Source: Apostichopus japonicus
Taxonomy: Eukaryota; Echinodermata; Holothuroidea; Aspidochirotida; Stichopodidae
DNA: 64,000 bases
Direction: 5' to 3'
NCBI RefSeq assembly: GCF_037975245.1
Contig: NC_092565.1
Location: forward strand, 14,351,499-14,415,498
Part shown: positions 10,601 through 21,711 of the stretch, one piece after another
Numbering within the stretch: position 1 is the first letter of the stretch
How the letters are laid out: each line of letters opens with the position of its first letter
Made by a program: the position numbers and the translations under genes
Notes under the pieces: model-generated
Databases searched by the model: none
Told to the model about the DNA's origin: nothing
Seen by the model: only the letters and a program-made list of their open reading frames with translations

Positions 10601-13600
10601 CTTTTAACCTTTTGTACATCCGCCCAGATGCTCATATCAGATAGTAAAAAGAGGAAGAATGGAAGTATTGGAACCTTACTCTTACTTTTAAAATGGAAGG
10701 CCAATAGAGTTAAAGCCTAGATGTATTGTACACTCATAGAAGATGTACTTAGCCTAACCAAATTTGCAAATTATTTTCATCAACAGCTGTAATAGAGTGC
10801 CAGCTAATTGCACCTTTGGAGGAAAGCTAAAAACCTCCATAGAGTTTTTAAGGAGCATATATGTAGCTGGAGTGAATCTGGCTGAAAGTGGAATTTGATA
10901 CAAAAATGCAACCAAACTATATACATTGCCTAAATATCGCCATAGCTCTTCAACTACTGTATATAGCATGACATAGCATGGGTAAATTTGACCCGGATAA
11001 TCTTCATGAATTGAAATTGTGATAATTATAAACATTTAGTCATTTCTGTATGAAATAAGGCTGTGTGTACAAACCATGAGAGTATATGGACTGTTGACTG
11101 ATGTTCTTGCATTAGTGGTCAGTATAAACCATTATTAGATGACTTTTCTTCTCCCTCTCTCTCACTCTCTTTGTACAGGTAGTCAAATATGCTTCTTCTA
11201 AAACAGCAACAGTGATTCCTTTATCAGAGAAGGAAATTGGTGTATTCAGGTAATATTGCCATAAAAAGAAATAAATACCCTTCTTTTAGGTAATCTGTGA
11301 GATGAGGAAAGCTTCGGAGTAGGACCACCCTGCTTTTTGTTTCCAAACTCTATAATTGCCTTCTAGACATTAATTTGACAGCTTGAAGGTGTAATTATGG
11401 AGTAAAATAAGTGGCATGGAAACAGTTCTCATAGTCTGAAACATATGTAGCTATGAACATTGTCTGAAGATCTTCCTTGGAGTTCGTTAAGCAAATGTTT
11501 GTTTTTAATTTTTCGTGGAATGGATAAAGATCCTATATGTATTGTGTCATAGTCATTTCAAAAGTATATGTCTTTAATTTATTATTGTAGGTTTAGAATT
11601 GCACAATTTTGTATCCATACACAACTAGTGTGTGTGAAACAGGCCCACAAGTTTGGAATCTTGCTTTATCTATTGATGTGAGGATTAGCAAATAATGTTA
11701 AATACAAAGCTAGAGAAAGCTGCAGAATGTTTGATTTTGGGGAACATTCATTTTTTTTTTTCCACGCAATATGGAAAACATTCAAGCTTCTATAACTAAG
11801 ACATATCTTATAAAAATATACATCTCCGAACATTTTAGTTATCATAAATAGAACACGTTCCGTAAACCATGAAGAGATTGTACATTAATTATATGTGAGA
11901 TTGTCATTTCAATTGGAATATTGTTCATTTTCATGTTATGTAAAACATTTTACTATTAATCAAGGAATGGTTTGTATAGCAGGCAATGCAAAGTAGAGAA
12001 TCAACTTTTGAAAAGAAAAACAACAGTGGAAAAGGTGATAATTCATTATTTATTTACATTTAGGTTACAGAAGACAATAGCTGCACTCGAAGAGCAACTC
12101 ACAAAATTATCAACAGAAATCACAGACCATCAACAGCAGGCTCGACTTCATATACGAAAAGGGTTGAAAACTTCAGTGAGTTACATAGTTGTTCTACATT
12201 CCCATTTCAACAGCCAGTCCCTGGTCAAAGTTTGTGAGAAATTTCTAGAAATACTTCAATCAGGTGTCTCGGTTGTAGTGAATCGGCAGCAGAATTTAAT
12301 CAGCTGATGTAATGAGTTCAAGTAGTCATAGATGTGTTGGCAGCTGGCGAATATATTTTATTGATCAGTACCTATGTTTTTCTTCTTCTTCTTCTGTTGT
12401 TAGGCAAAGAATAGTCTCAGAAAGAAGAAACTATCGGAACAGAAGCTGGAGCGGACAGAGAGAACCTTAAACACTTTACAGAACTTATTGGAGAAGATAC
12501 AAGCAGCAAATACCGACCGAATGGTAAGATCAGATATTCTTTACAGGCCTGTGGGTACTAAATCCATTGATATCTGGTTGTCAGTAAAGTTGAATTGAAC
12601 AATTTGTAATGAACTAGTTAGAGGCCCCCCTTTTTTATTTATTTATTTTGTATTCTGCTCAGATCTTTTTCAAACTGCAAACTGAATAGAAAACAGATGG
12701 AGGACAAAATGTAAGATAGATAGATGGACAGACAAGCTTCATTGGAACATTGAACGATGAATTGAGTAAAAATCAGATTGAGCCGAAGAATAGCTGTCAC
12801 TTGGGATCTTTGTGTAAGAGTAAGAGGGCCCGATGTTGCAATCTTAGCAGGATCTTCTTCAAAGGCTGAATCACAAGTCATGACTAGACTGCTCTTTAGT
12901 GGATAAGCAGTTTGCTAACAGTTTTGTCATTTTTTTTTACTTCGGATCTTTGTCTGGAAGTGTCCCTCATTTCATGATTTTCATATTAGCAAGATAACCT
13001 ATTTGTGTGGAGACAGAATAGAAATAAGGAATGCATTTTTTTAACATTGTCATTTAACGTATATCTTAACCAGTTTTGAAATATTTCCCTTTACACAGCT
13101 GCTTCAATTCATTCGTCTGATAAAATAATGTGCGTGTCTTCTCTTTGGTGAATCCAACTATACATGTGCAATGGTTACAGTGAAATTATAGTTGCAACTT
13201 AACAGAAACTTATCTATCACATGCACTGTTACAAGATGGATTGATAGTCTCGTAAGGGACCAGTATGAGAGTCAAAATAAATTCATTACATTGCAAAAGT
13301 CACTTGCATTCTTCACAATAAGTCTGGATACGAAAGTCATGAGCGTATCATCTGTGTTAAGTACGTTGCATGGGTATGTAAAACATGAGATTAATGCTTG
13401 TGTTTACGATACTTGACCTGACCTGACCTAGTCTGACCTGACCTATCATGTACTATGACCTACATTTGCAAAGTTTGGATCATGTAATGAAACATCGAAC
13501 ATTTTGCTTTTCGATTCTGTTTCTTAGTCTGTTACTTAATTTGATTTTGTAATCACACAGATAATTGAGGCTTATAAAGCTGGCTCATCTGCTCTGCGTG

Positions 13601-15010
13601 GAAGTCTGAAAGAAAACAACCTAACACCAGAAACCGTTGATGATGCTTTATCGGAAGTGCAGGAGGTAAGGTTCTTGATTGTGATTGGTTGTTCAGCAAA
13701 TGTACCTCAGGTTTTCAAAACACAGTTTGAAAACATATCTGTGGCTAACACCACATCAGAAAAGTATACAGATAAGTTATTGTTTGGGCTTCACCATTTT
13801 GTTGTCAGGTAAATTGAGTTATAAACCACAATATAGATAAATCATTGTTTGGGCTTCACCATTATGTTTTCAGGTAATGGAGATGTGCAATGAAATCAAC
13901 GATACAATCGTTCAAGGCAACAAAGGTTTGGATGACACCATGAACCTTGACCTGGACATTGATGAAACAACGCTGGAGGCTGAGTTGAATGCACTAGTGA
14001 ACCTGCCTGCTGTCGCTGATGTCGTGAAACAGGAAAGAGAAGAACCAGGTATGTATGTATGTATTTTAGATCCTCCTGCAAGCAGGAACTCTTCAAGAAG
14101 CCTCATTGGCTTATCAAAGCCGCAAGCTGACCGAAGTCAGTCTCTTAGATTTGTCCATGATTCAGGAAGGATTCGTCCATGATTCAGATTCGTCCATGAT
14201 TATGAATTGTCAATTGTCAACAACTCTGTAACTGGACGACATACATTAATCTTGCAGTGACTCGAAATCGGGACCTTATGATTGAAAGGCACCGGCGTTA
14301 ACCACTGAGCTAACACTCCTAATCCTAAATCCTTAGTCCTTAATCCTAAATCCTAAGGTATGAAGGGAAACATATCAGACCTCCCTCATCCCCATCCTCA
14401 TCCTCTCCTTGAAATAAAGGGTATGATTTGTTTAACATCAGAATAACCCAGTCTGGCCCCTCTTCCCCAGAATGAAGAGTTCAAAATGTGTTTGTCTTAG
14501 GTTTTATTAATTTTCAAAACAATTGAACCCAATTGGTCTATAAAGTGAGGGTAACATCGATACCTGACTGACTTTGCCTAATATTGGTTATAATTAAAGC
14601 ATCAGTCCATCTTTTGTATGGGTACAGGGTGATGGTAAAGGGGGGAGGGGGGGGGGATCAAGCAGGACTATGGATGATAATCACCAGAATATACATTATT
14701 ACCTTAATCTGTGTTTTCCATTAAGTATTTTTATAGTGACAAATAGACTTTCTATGACACACATTGCTGGGATAGAAATATACTCAGTTTTAATTTAGTC
14801 ACATAATCGGAAATAACTGTTACTATCTTAAAACACTTGTTGTGTATGGTACGAATACAGAGCTTTCCTTGTTTTATTTATACCGAAACATTCACAAAAT
14901 TTTTTTTTTGCCTCATGACATCAGATGACCTACTAGTAGATCTGCCAGCCGTCCCAACTGCCAAACCTGAAATGTCGCCAGAACCACAGAAGAAGATGGT
15001 TACTAGCTGA
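7441..15010 (+). CDS. CHMP7: Charged multivesicular body protein 7 (whole gene, 9 coding exons)
   Basis: CHMP7 is an ESCRT-II/ESCRT-III hybrid that binds the inner nuclear membrane and LEM2 and recruits ESCRT-III for nuclear-envelope sealing. Coding exons are 7441-7694, 8960-9131, 9917-10117, 11179-11249, 12064-12175, 12404-12523, 13561-13665, 13874-14048 and 14925-15010. They total 1296 nt, 431 aa plus stop (human 453), and all phases match. Residues 1-233 form the paired winged-helix region ('INYLFSAFRKDR', 'NMFIGKPARWAYNSL', 'LVLLKLRKMKKVEV'). Residues 234-404 are the ESCRT-III core with long charged helices ('SLRKKKLSEQKLERTERTL', 'AYKAGSSALRGSLKE'). The C-terminus has MIM-like motifs. 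The start ATG has a good context (accATGg) and an in-frame TAG nine bases upstream. Confidence 0.95.
8015..8378 (-). mobile_element. TTAA-flanked MITE, family A copy 1 (CHMP7 intron 1)
   Basis: A 364-bp element with short imperfect terminal inverted repeats (AGGCATTGAAGACTCG; reverse complement of CGAGTCTTCACACCCT), flanked by TTAA at 8011-8014 and 8379-8382. Two further copies occur at 17999-18362 and 45200-45543 in the opposite orientation, each with TTAA on both sides. No coding capacity. Confidence 0.9.
8960..9131 (+). CDS. CHMP7: CHMP7 coding exon 2
   Basis: The acceptor 'atatttcag' and donor GTAGTG bracket residues 85-142. 'SDFVNSIEGSWLGWSANMF' aligns with human SDFMASVDSSWISWGVGVF, part of the membrane-binding winged-helix module. 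Confidence 0.93.
9917..10117 (+). CDS. CHMP7: CHMP7 coding exon 3
   Basis: A 201-bp in-phase exon for residues 143-209, the second winged helix. 'HLVLLKLRKMKKVEVATLEDG' aligns with human [21 protein letters not shown]. Donor GTATGT. Confidence 0.93.
11179..11249 (+). CDS. CHMP7: CHMP7 coding exon 4
   Basis: The acceptor 'tttgtacag' precedes 'VVKYASSKTATVIPLSEKE', linking the winged-helix part to the ESCRT-III core, like human IVKFARG...VSPVND. Donor GTAATA. Confidence 0.9.
12064..12175 (+). CDS. CHMP7: CHMP7 coding exon 5
   Basis: It encodes residues 233-270, the ESCRT-III helix-1 region ('LQKTIAALEEQLTKLSTEI'), Glu/Lys-rich and coiled-coil like. The donor is GTGAGT after an in-phase codon. 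Confidence 0.92.
12404..12523 (+). CDS. CHMP7: CHMP7 coding exon 6
   Basis: A 120-bp exon for residues 271-310, the ESCRT-III helix-2 segment, very basic at its start (KNSLRKKKL). Ends at ATG before GTAAGA. Confidence 0.93.
12825..12871 (-). repeat. Dispersed repeat core, Penelope-like tail, copy 2
   Basis: About 47 bp closely resembling 6687-6732 and 53959-54007; the shared core reads as tagcaggatcttcttcaaagg. It lies in CHMP7 intron 6 and has no adjoining pol sequence. Confidence 0.55.
13413..13446 (+). repeat. Short TGACC pentamer array
   Basis: Repeated TGACC(T) units in CHMP7 intron 6, forming closely spaced nuclear-receptor-like half-sites. Probably a simple repeat. Confidence 0.6.
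13561..13665 (+). CDS. CHMP7: CHMP7 coding exon 7
   Basis: A 105-bp exon for residues 311-345. 'IIEAYKAGSSALRGSLKE' aligns with human VFNAYQAGVGALKLSMKD, the most conserved stretch of the ESCRT-III core here. Confidence 0.95.
13874..14048 (+). CDS. CHMP7: CHMP7 coding exon 8
   Basis: It encodes residues 346-404: helix 5, then an acidic linker and 'TTLEAELNAL', an L-x-x-x-L-x-x-L pattern matching the MIM1-type motif that binds the VPS4 MIT domain. Donor GTATGT. Confidence 0.92.
14251..14330 (-). repeat. tRNA-derived SINE head
   Basis: Read on the minus strand it holds an A-box (TAGCTCAGTGG, 14312-14302) and a B-box-like block (GGTCCCGATTTCGAGTC, 14275-14259) at tRNA spacing. The acceptor stem does not pair, so it is a SINE promoter region rather than a tRNA gene. 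An (AATCCT)n tract borders it at about 14318-14356. Confidence 0.6.
14925..15010 (+). CDS. CHMP7: CHMP7 coding exon 9 and stop
   Basis: The acceptor 'gacatcag' precedes 'DDLLVDLPAVPTAKP', a proline-rich stretch similar to MIM2 motifs. The protein stops with TGA at 15008-15010, earlier than human CHMP7, and lacks the human 'DAELEAELEKL' tail. Confidence 0.88.
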
Positions 15011-15860
15011 GGGATTTTAGATGATGCAAATAAACCCTTAATAACTAAAATATAACCAGAGCAATCACAGGAAGACTCCTCTTACTGGCAGAGAATGACG
15101 AGGAGATGAGATGGAGAGGAGAGGAGATGGAGAGGAGAGGAGATGGAGAGGAGATGGAGCTTAGAAGGAGAGGAAAGATAGAGATGGAGAGAGCTGAGGA
15201 TAAAGTAGAGTACAATGTGAGAAAACTCCATCAGCAAATTTATCAAAAGTATCAGACAACAGAAATATGTCTTTCATAAATGGTTTGTGTGTTTACTAAA
15301 GTGATGTAAATGTAAGAATAGTTTATAGAGTTGGCAATATGTAGTACTGTTGTCATGTGTAACAATCTAATAGGGCAGTGATTGTTAGGCCATCTTTACC
15401 GGTAAATGGAATACTAGTGCTCATATTCTTTATAGCTAATTGCAGGGTTATTCTTACTACTTTTGCAGAAACAAGAAGCATTGTTGAAAGTTAAATAAGT
15501 GCTTGACAACCAACCACAAGATGATAATAATACTACGTTGGTTTGTTTGAATGAGTAGCATTTCATCCTTGTATCAAAATGGTCACTAGCTTCTTTGACA
15601 ATCTCAAAGTTTGAATTTATAGCTTTACCTTTCTTAGTGATGAAACTGACGACGCTGTGGAAAGTACTGTCAACTAAAATAGTTATAGCATGATAACATT
15701 TCAGAGTTATTCTGCATGTGAAATTAACATCTATTCTCCAAACAGTTCTGCAATTTTAGAGCCAAGCTTTAACTTTGATCACTCTGAGATTGTGCAGATC
15801 TTTTGAATGGTGAATATTCTCTCCATGAAACAACGTAATAAATGCTTGAAAGGTCCTGTC
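15011..15860 (+). other. Probable CHMP7 3' UTR
   Basis: AATAAA signals lie at 15029-15034 (only 19 bases after the stop) and 15837-15842. The second is the more likely site. A GA-rich low-complexity tract fills about 15085-15195. No other coding signal. Confidence 0.5.
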
Positions 15861-15989
15861 TGTGTATATCCCAACTTCTCAGATGATGAAAACTAATCAG
15901 ATTACTTAGTATTAGTTCCTTCCTGCCACTTCCTAGTCTCTTAGTAGGAAGGGTCTAGTCCAATTGTCAATATGTATGTCTTAGTAACT

Positions 15990-16345
15990 AAAGTTGCACC
16001 TGACAAGATGGCGGGGGGGGGGGGGGGGAATGGAGAGGGTATGCAGCCCAGGCTAAATGAGGGGGCCTGGGAAAAAATGATGTAGATAATTTATTCCTAT
16101 GTTCATAATATATAAAAGCAAAGGATTTCAACCAGAATGCGAAAATGCATTGTGGTTTCGATGATGTTCGAGCAATTTTCTTCATAAATCTGATGTAATG
16201 TATAGTGGTACATGTTTACAAGGGTTTCACAATTTGACCTCTGATGACCCCAAATGACCTTTGACTAGCCTAGGCTAAAGGAGGAGGCCATGGGAAAATG
16301 GTGTAGATAATTTATTCCCATTTTCATAATATATTATTAAAGCAG
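15990..16345. repeat. Poly-G tract and diverged direct duplication
   Basis: A run of about 16 G begins at 16012. Segments 16048-16115 and 16265-16345 are diverged copies sharing 'gtagataatttattcc' and neighbouring bases. No gene. Confidence 0.5.
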
Positions 16346-16349
16346 TTTC

Positions 16350-17102
16350 CAAGAACTTGAAAAGGGGCTGGCGTCCAGTGACATGTTTTCCCTGTGGCGC
16401 AACCTGGCTGTTGATGGCACTGACTAAACTCTAAACTCAACTGTTTGCATTGATTGCAGCAGGAGTTCAATAGATAGAATGGCAATTACAACTTATAAGA
16501 CCACTTCTTGTATTCCTAGTTCCTTTGGTATCAGGGGTATGCAATAGGATATGTGTTGTTTTATTTATTAAGAGAAGCAGATATTACATTATCTACCACG
16601 AAAAAAAATGAAGTAAAATGACTCAATAAGTATTGCCCAGATGGGTTTTTTTCCCCATAGCAATACATATTTAATACCTACAGAAACTGCCATTTTGAAT
16701 ATTATTTTATAGCTTCCTTTCAATTAATCAGATAGCTGCACTTATCATGAACCATGTACATTATTCAATAGTGAAGTATAACCAGTATTCAGATATGCTA
16801 AATAAATATTCTTCTCTGGGATTTCAAAGGGAAAGATAGGAGAGAGTATGTAGGATGTTAAACAAAGGTGTCACTTAATGGAAGTTGACTTTGTAATTGG
16901 AAAAAAAGGAACATCTTGAAGGGTGCATTCGTAACATGGACTACATCAGATAATAAACGTAATCCAGAATTGAAGTATGTAAGTAACCATATTTATCATG
17001 TCTTTCCTGGGATACGATCATCGGTTGAGTCAGTAGATCAGTTATGTTTTACAGCTCCTGCAAGTCAGGTCAGACAAATGTTGTATATAGTGTGTATTGT
17101 GT
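16350..17102. other. Intergenic, no feature seen
   Basis: AT-rich with no motif-bearing open frame; it ends at the target site of the hAT MITE. Confidence 0.5.
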
Positions 17103-17485
17103 CAGTGGTGTAGGAAGGTACTTTTGAGTGGGGGGGGGGGGCTGAAGACTGATGGCCAGCCTGGGGGAGGGGTCTAAGGGGAGGGGGTGTCCCCCTCCCC
17201 TTGGAATTTTTTGCATTTCCAGGTGGCCTCAGATGCAATTTGGTGCAATATAGCACACTTCAACACCCACTCCATTTTGTAAACTTAATTTTGTATTTTC
17301 ACCTGGCCTTAGATGCAATTTGGTGCTCCAAATGAGAATTTTTTCTCATTTGGAAATGAAAAAGGGGTTTTCTGACTTGCGAACCAGGGGGGCGGAATGA
17401 TACTTCCGTCCCTCCACATTTTTCACTGGGGGGCTGGCACCCCCCCAGCCCCCCCCCCCCCCCCCCCCCGGTTCCTACGCCCTTG
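17103..17485 (+). mobile_element. Complete hAT-type MITE with 8-bp target duplication
   Basis: The element starts CAGTGGTGTAGG and ends with the reverse complement of CAAGGGCGTAGG. It is flanked by a perfect 8-bp duplication TATTGTGT (17095-17102 and 17486-17493). CA..G termini plus an 8-bp duplication are hAT features. It holds G-rich and C-rich tracts able to pair with each other, and no transposase. The partial copy at 1-200 is its inverted partner. Confidence 0.9.
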
Positions 17486-17998
17486 TATTGTGTATTAGTG
17501 AGGATTTGGAAGACATTTTTTGTTAGTAATAAAGGAAACCGTAAGATAATGAATTTTTCTGTTGATGGAACTTATTTCATTTGCAGTGTATATTATCTTT
17601 TTTCTTTTAGCTACACCATAGACAACCAATGAATATAAATTAATTAAAATAATAGAAAAGAAAACAAACAAATCAATTAAAATTGACTCAAATCTTGAAG
17701 GTAACATCATGAAGAAGTTTGATTGTCTTCCAACCAAAATGATTTTGTCGTTAAAACTATTTTGCATTCAGTGGGAACATTGTATTATTCCTCTAACAAA
17801 ACATTATGTAATATTCGCATAGAACCGGACACTGCTCATTCATAATTGAAAGATGTCTGTGGTTAAACCTGTTTGTCCGCTCTTAATTAGCCAAGTCGGT
17901 AGCTGTGTTATCTTATCGTACAGAAAATTTGTGTGTCCCACAAATTAAGGCACAGTGTCAAAAGGTAGGATGCTGAGGGGGCTGTATAACACATTTAA

Positions 17999-18362
17999 AG
18001 GGTGTGAAGACTTGCGCACAAACAAACGTCTCATGCCGGTATTAAATCTGACCTAGTTTCGAATGAGGTGTAACAGAAGTGTTAGACACCACCATTGATC
18101 CCAGAAAATACACACAGCTTGCTACCGTCGGTAATTAGATACTAGTGTACAGTTAGTACATACAGCTGCGGTCAATACCCACAGCACAGTGTATAAACGA
18201 TACAGCGATGGACATCTCAGGTCTGGATAAAAGATAACAAGGTATCACGTTTCATTACTGTCTGCATTTTGTAGCGACAAGAAGTAAACTTCAATTGCCA
18301 GCAACGGAAAGTTAACTTTTTCAGAGCGCTGCATATGGTTTGGGGCGAGTCTTCAATGACTT
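17999..18362 (+). mobile_element. TTAA-flanked MITE, family A copy 2
   Basis: Also 364 bp, equal in length to copy 1 and reverse-oriented relative to it. TTAA is at 17995-17998 and 18363-18366. Terminal repeats AGGGTGTGAAGAC and GTCTTCAATGACT. Confidence 0.9.
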
Positions 18363-18366
18363 TTAA

Positions 18367-20480
18367 ATCTTGTACTCAGCAGTTTCACACAATAGGCACT
18401 ACTGGTCTGGAGAGATCATCCCTATAGATGGATACATATACAGACTTGCTGAAGCCTGAGATGCAGCTGCTGCAGCTATTCTTTGTGATGTGTGCCAGTC
18501 TTACTGTAATTCATTTGTTAGTTTGGTTTGTTAGCACACATTTGTCTGCTAGTTCTTTACTACTACAGAAAAGGAAACGATAATACTCGAGGAAAAAGAC
18601 AAAGATGAATTATATAGGTGGCAATGACAAATTTTATTTGACCCTATACACTTATCTACCAGAAAAATGAATTAAAAAACAAAAAGGAAATAACCTTTAA
18701 ACAGGTTAATAAAGGGAATACACCAACTTAATGACATTTGATGAAAACATTATAATTAACAAATGTGCCCTACACAGAGATCACTTCTTCAAAACAATCT
18801 TTCACACGGAAATTTGAAACGTTAATGCCAAAAATCTTCTATGAGACGTTTGACTGGTACCAATAAAACTGACAATCTTCTGGCATTTCCAATTTTCTAT
18901 CTACGTTGTCCTTCAGGGCCTATAGTAGAAGCTGGGGAATGCTTATGTGGAAAGCTAAGAAAGAGGACTCCCATCAAATTATTTTACTAGTGAGGATCGG
19001 ATCATGACAAGTTTAAATAAGTTCCTAACTCAATGATGGAAATAAAAAATAAATTAGTTATTGCTCAAGAAGTACTTTTCTGAGTGGTCACTATGAAGGG
19101 TCATCAATGAAAACCCTAGCATCTGGGAGGTCTTTGTTTTGTGAGCTGTAACATCTTTCTGAATGTTTTCCATCTTGTAATAGAAACAGTTTGCACACAA
19201 CTCTGGTCAAACTTCACAATGAGATAACCCTGATTAATTTGAAGTAAATTACATAGAACTACAAACCTTCTCTCCTACCTCAGTCTCACACCCGTCAGTG
19301 GCATGTTAAATTTTTGTTCACACATCTGAGACACATTCAGTGAAAACTGACTTTTATTTCTCTATAAAAGCGAGCAAATAAAGTAAGAAGTAAAAAGTCT
19401 TCTGTTTCGGTTATGAAAACTGGCGGTTACACAAATTAATGACATTGTAAAAATATTTGAAAGGCCCCCAATGTGTCTTTTTCTTCACATTTTGTTCTAA
19501 TCTGGGGAAGAATTCTGTGAATGAAATGATCTAATTATATTTTGTTAATATTATTTGTATCAAAGAAAGATTTCTGAAGATGTATGGAGAATAGAATACC
19601 TATTTGAGTGTGTTTTTCGTACTGTTCGGACAATCTCATTCTTCACGAGTTTTCGTACCGACAAGCTGCTTCACTTTATAAAGTCATTGATCCGAAATAT
19701 CTCAGATAGGAAACGACATGTTTTTATTTATGAGGATGGTAACCTATCCAACACAATGCCCCCTACCTCCCCTCCCCCCACCCCACCATTTTCACTCAAA
19801 CCACCTCATGCATAGTTACTTATATGCATAGTTGCTTTGACATATCATTCTTGGCAGGGTAAAATTATTGCAAAAACAGCAACTAATGTGTCTGCAAAGG
19901 TTACAAAACATGATCAATTTGACATAAAAAAATGATACGTGACCAACTGCCAGAGAACACAAAGTTCATTGTTGGCAAAAAATGGATGGACACGACGCTG
20001 AATTATTTCGGTTTTTACTGACAAACACCTACGAAAAACTTACATCAAATATATTAACGAAGGATGATTATTGCATTGATAGGTATCTCCTTGCAAAAAC
20101 AATTGTTTATAAATATTATTATTTTTTTTGTTCAATAAGAATGATTATTCCCCAAAGTTTGATCTGGCAGGTTCGTATCAACATGCATCTAATTCTGGCC
20201 GGTGATTCTGCTAATGATATAAACAAAAAAGATGGACGTCTCATGATACCCTATCACTAGGGATCACCACCACCGACTTCATCTTAATACACAATTATAC
20301 AACAGATGTCGGATGAAAGCACTGGAATAAATTCTATTACGATATAACAGATACAATATAATAAGTAAATAATAATGAAAAAAAATTAAACATATAGCCA
20401 CATCCAGAGTGATATTCAGTGGAAACTTGTGATATTTTCTTGTTATTGCTATTGAGGAAAAATAAGAAAGGTGATTATAG
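18367..20480. other. Intergenic, no gene recognised
   Basis: Open frames at 19555-19815 and 19982-20260 show no family motif and skewed AT-rich composition. Nothing else stands out apart from a short C-rich run at about 19760-19790. Confidence 0.5.
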
Positions 20481-20481
20481 G

Positions 20482-20806
20482 CACAGCTTACAGTTTTCAA
20501 AATCTTTCAGAAACTCTTTTACAGAAACTACAAATCTTTGTTATTAAATTTGACTCGTTGTGGAATGGTTTTTCATAGGACATGCCTACCACAGCTAATA
20601 GTTCTCAAAATCTCTCAGAAACTCTTTTACAGAAACTACAAATCTTTGTTATTAAATTTGAACTCGTTGTGGAATGGTTTTTCATAGGACATGCCTACCA
20701 CAGCTAATAGTTCTCAAAATCTTTCAGAAACTCTTTTACAGAAACTACAAATCTTTGTTATTAAATTTGACTCGTTGTGGAATGGTTTTTCATAGGACAT
20801 GCCTAC
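20482..20806. repeat. Tandem repeat, 109-bp unit, about 3 copies
   Basis: Units start near 20482, 20590 and 20699 and share 'ggaatggtttttcatagg'. Near-identity suggests recent amplification. It lies about 0.9 kb beyond the SLC5A7 stop. Confidence 0.9.
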
Positions 20807-21711
20807 TCCCCGCCTCTCCCTTCCCACCAACAAGAGCCCATGCTTAGCAGGGATGGGTGCATATGGTTACTAATACAATCTATGTTACAATAGGATTTTA
20901 TACATATCAAGACAAAACCATACAAAACCAAGTCAATACAGTACGTTAATGCACTGAAGAAAATTCCACAGGCTTAAAGCAGTTGGCAATGATACTAAAT
21001 CACTTGACATTTGTGTGTTGTTAACAATTATCAAAAGCCAGGAGTTGGAAAAAAAAAAAACGAATAAAATAACAGTTGATTCCTACTGTTGTTTCTTGAA
21101 ATTTTACAGACAATGCTTTGATGTAGATTAGACTGTTAAACAGCACTTTTAAATATACCTCAAATTTTGTATAGTACTATTAAAAACCGTTAGAATACAA
21201 TCATCCTGTGCAATAAATATGCGACTTTGACCTTTTTTTTATACATGTGGGAAGGGGAAAAAAACCAAAAAAAAAACCAATTGGGAATATGTTTCATACA
21301 AAATGCGAAAGATAAGGGAACAACAAGTGAAAAATTTGTGAAGAAACCAAAAAAGTGGAGCTGTTCAAGTACTGGAAATTTCAGGTCAAATTTTGTAGCC
21401 GATGGCTAATTTCTTTCCTCGTATGCAAAGGAGTGGCAATTGGCCGCTAGATAGATCGGGCAACTACACCAATGGGGAGTAATTTCTATTCAGGGGTTAG
21501 AGTCTATACGGGGGGGGGGAAGCCACGCATCTCTAACTATTGTTTCTTCCGTGGCGAGCAGGTACCACATCTGACTCGACTGACTCAGTCGCAGGACGAC
21601 AGCAGTGCCTTGTCACGCAAGACACTCTGGAATACCGCCGACATACCATTCGCAATCTTTCACAATTGCCTTTGTTTCACAAACAGGGGGAGAAAGTAGG
21701 GCCTCCTTCCA
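20807..21711. other. SLC5A7 3' flank, probable 3' UTR
   Basis: No recognisable gene. A short G-run lies at about 21511-21520. The segment nearest 21711 is expected to be SLC5A7 3' UTR, but no polyadenylation signal could be fixed. Confidence 0.45.

Noticed and set aside
13896..14106. Minus-strand frames opposite CHMP7 exon 8
   Set aside because: Shadows of the real exon, which has correct phase, splice sites and homology on the plus strand.
14251..14330. Possible tRNA gene
   Set aside because: A- and B-box are present but the acceptor stem does not pair and the anticodon stem is irregular; better explained as a SINE head.
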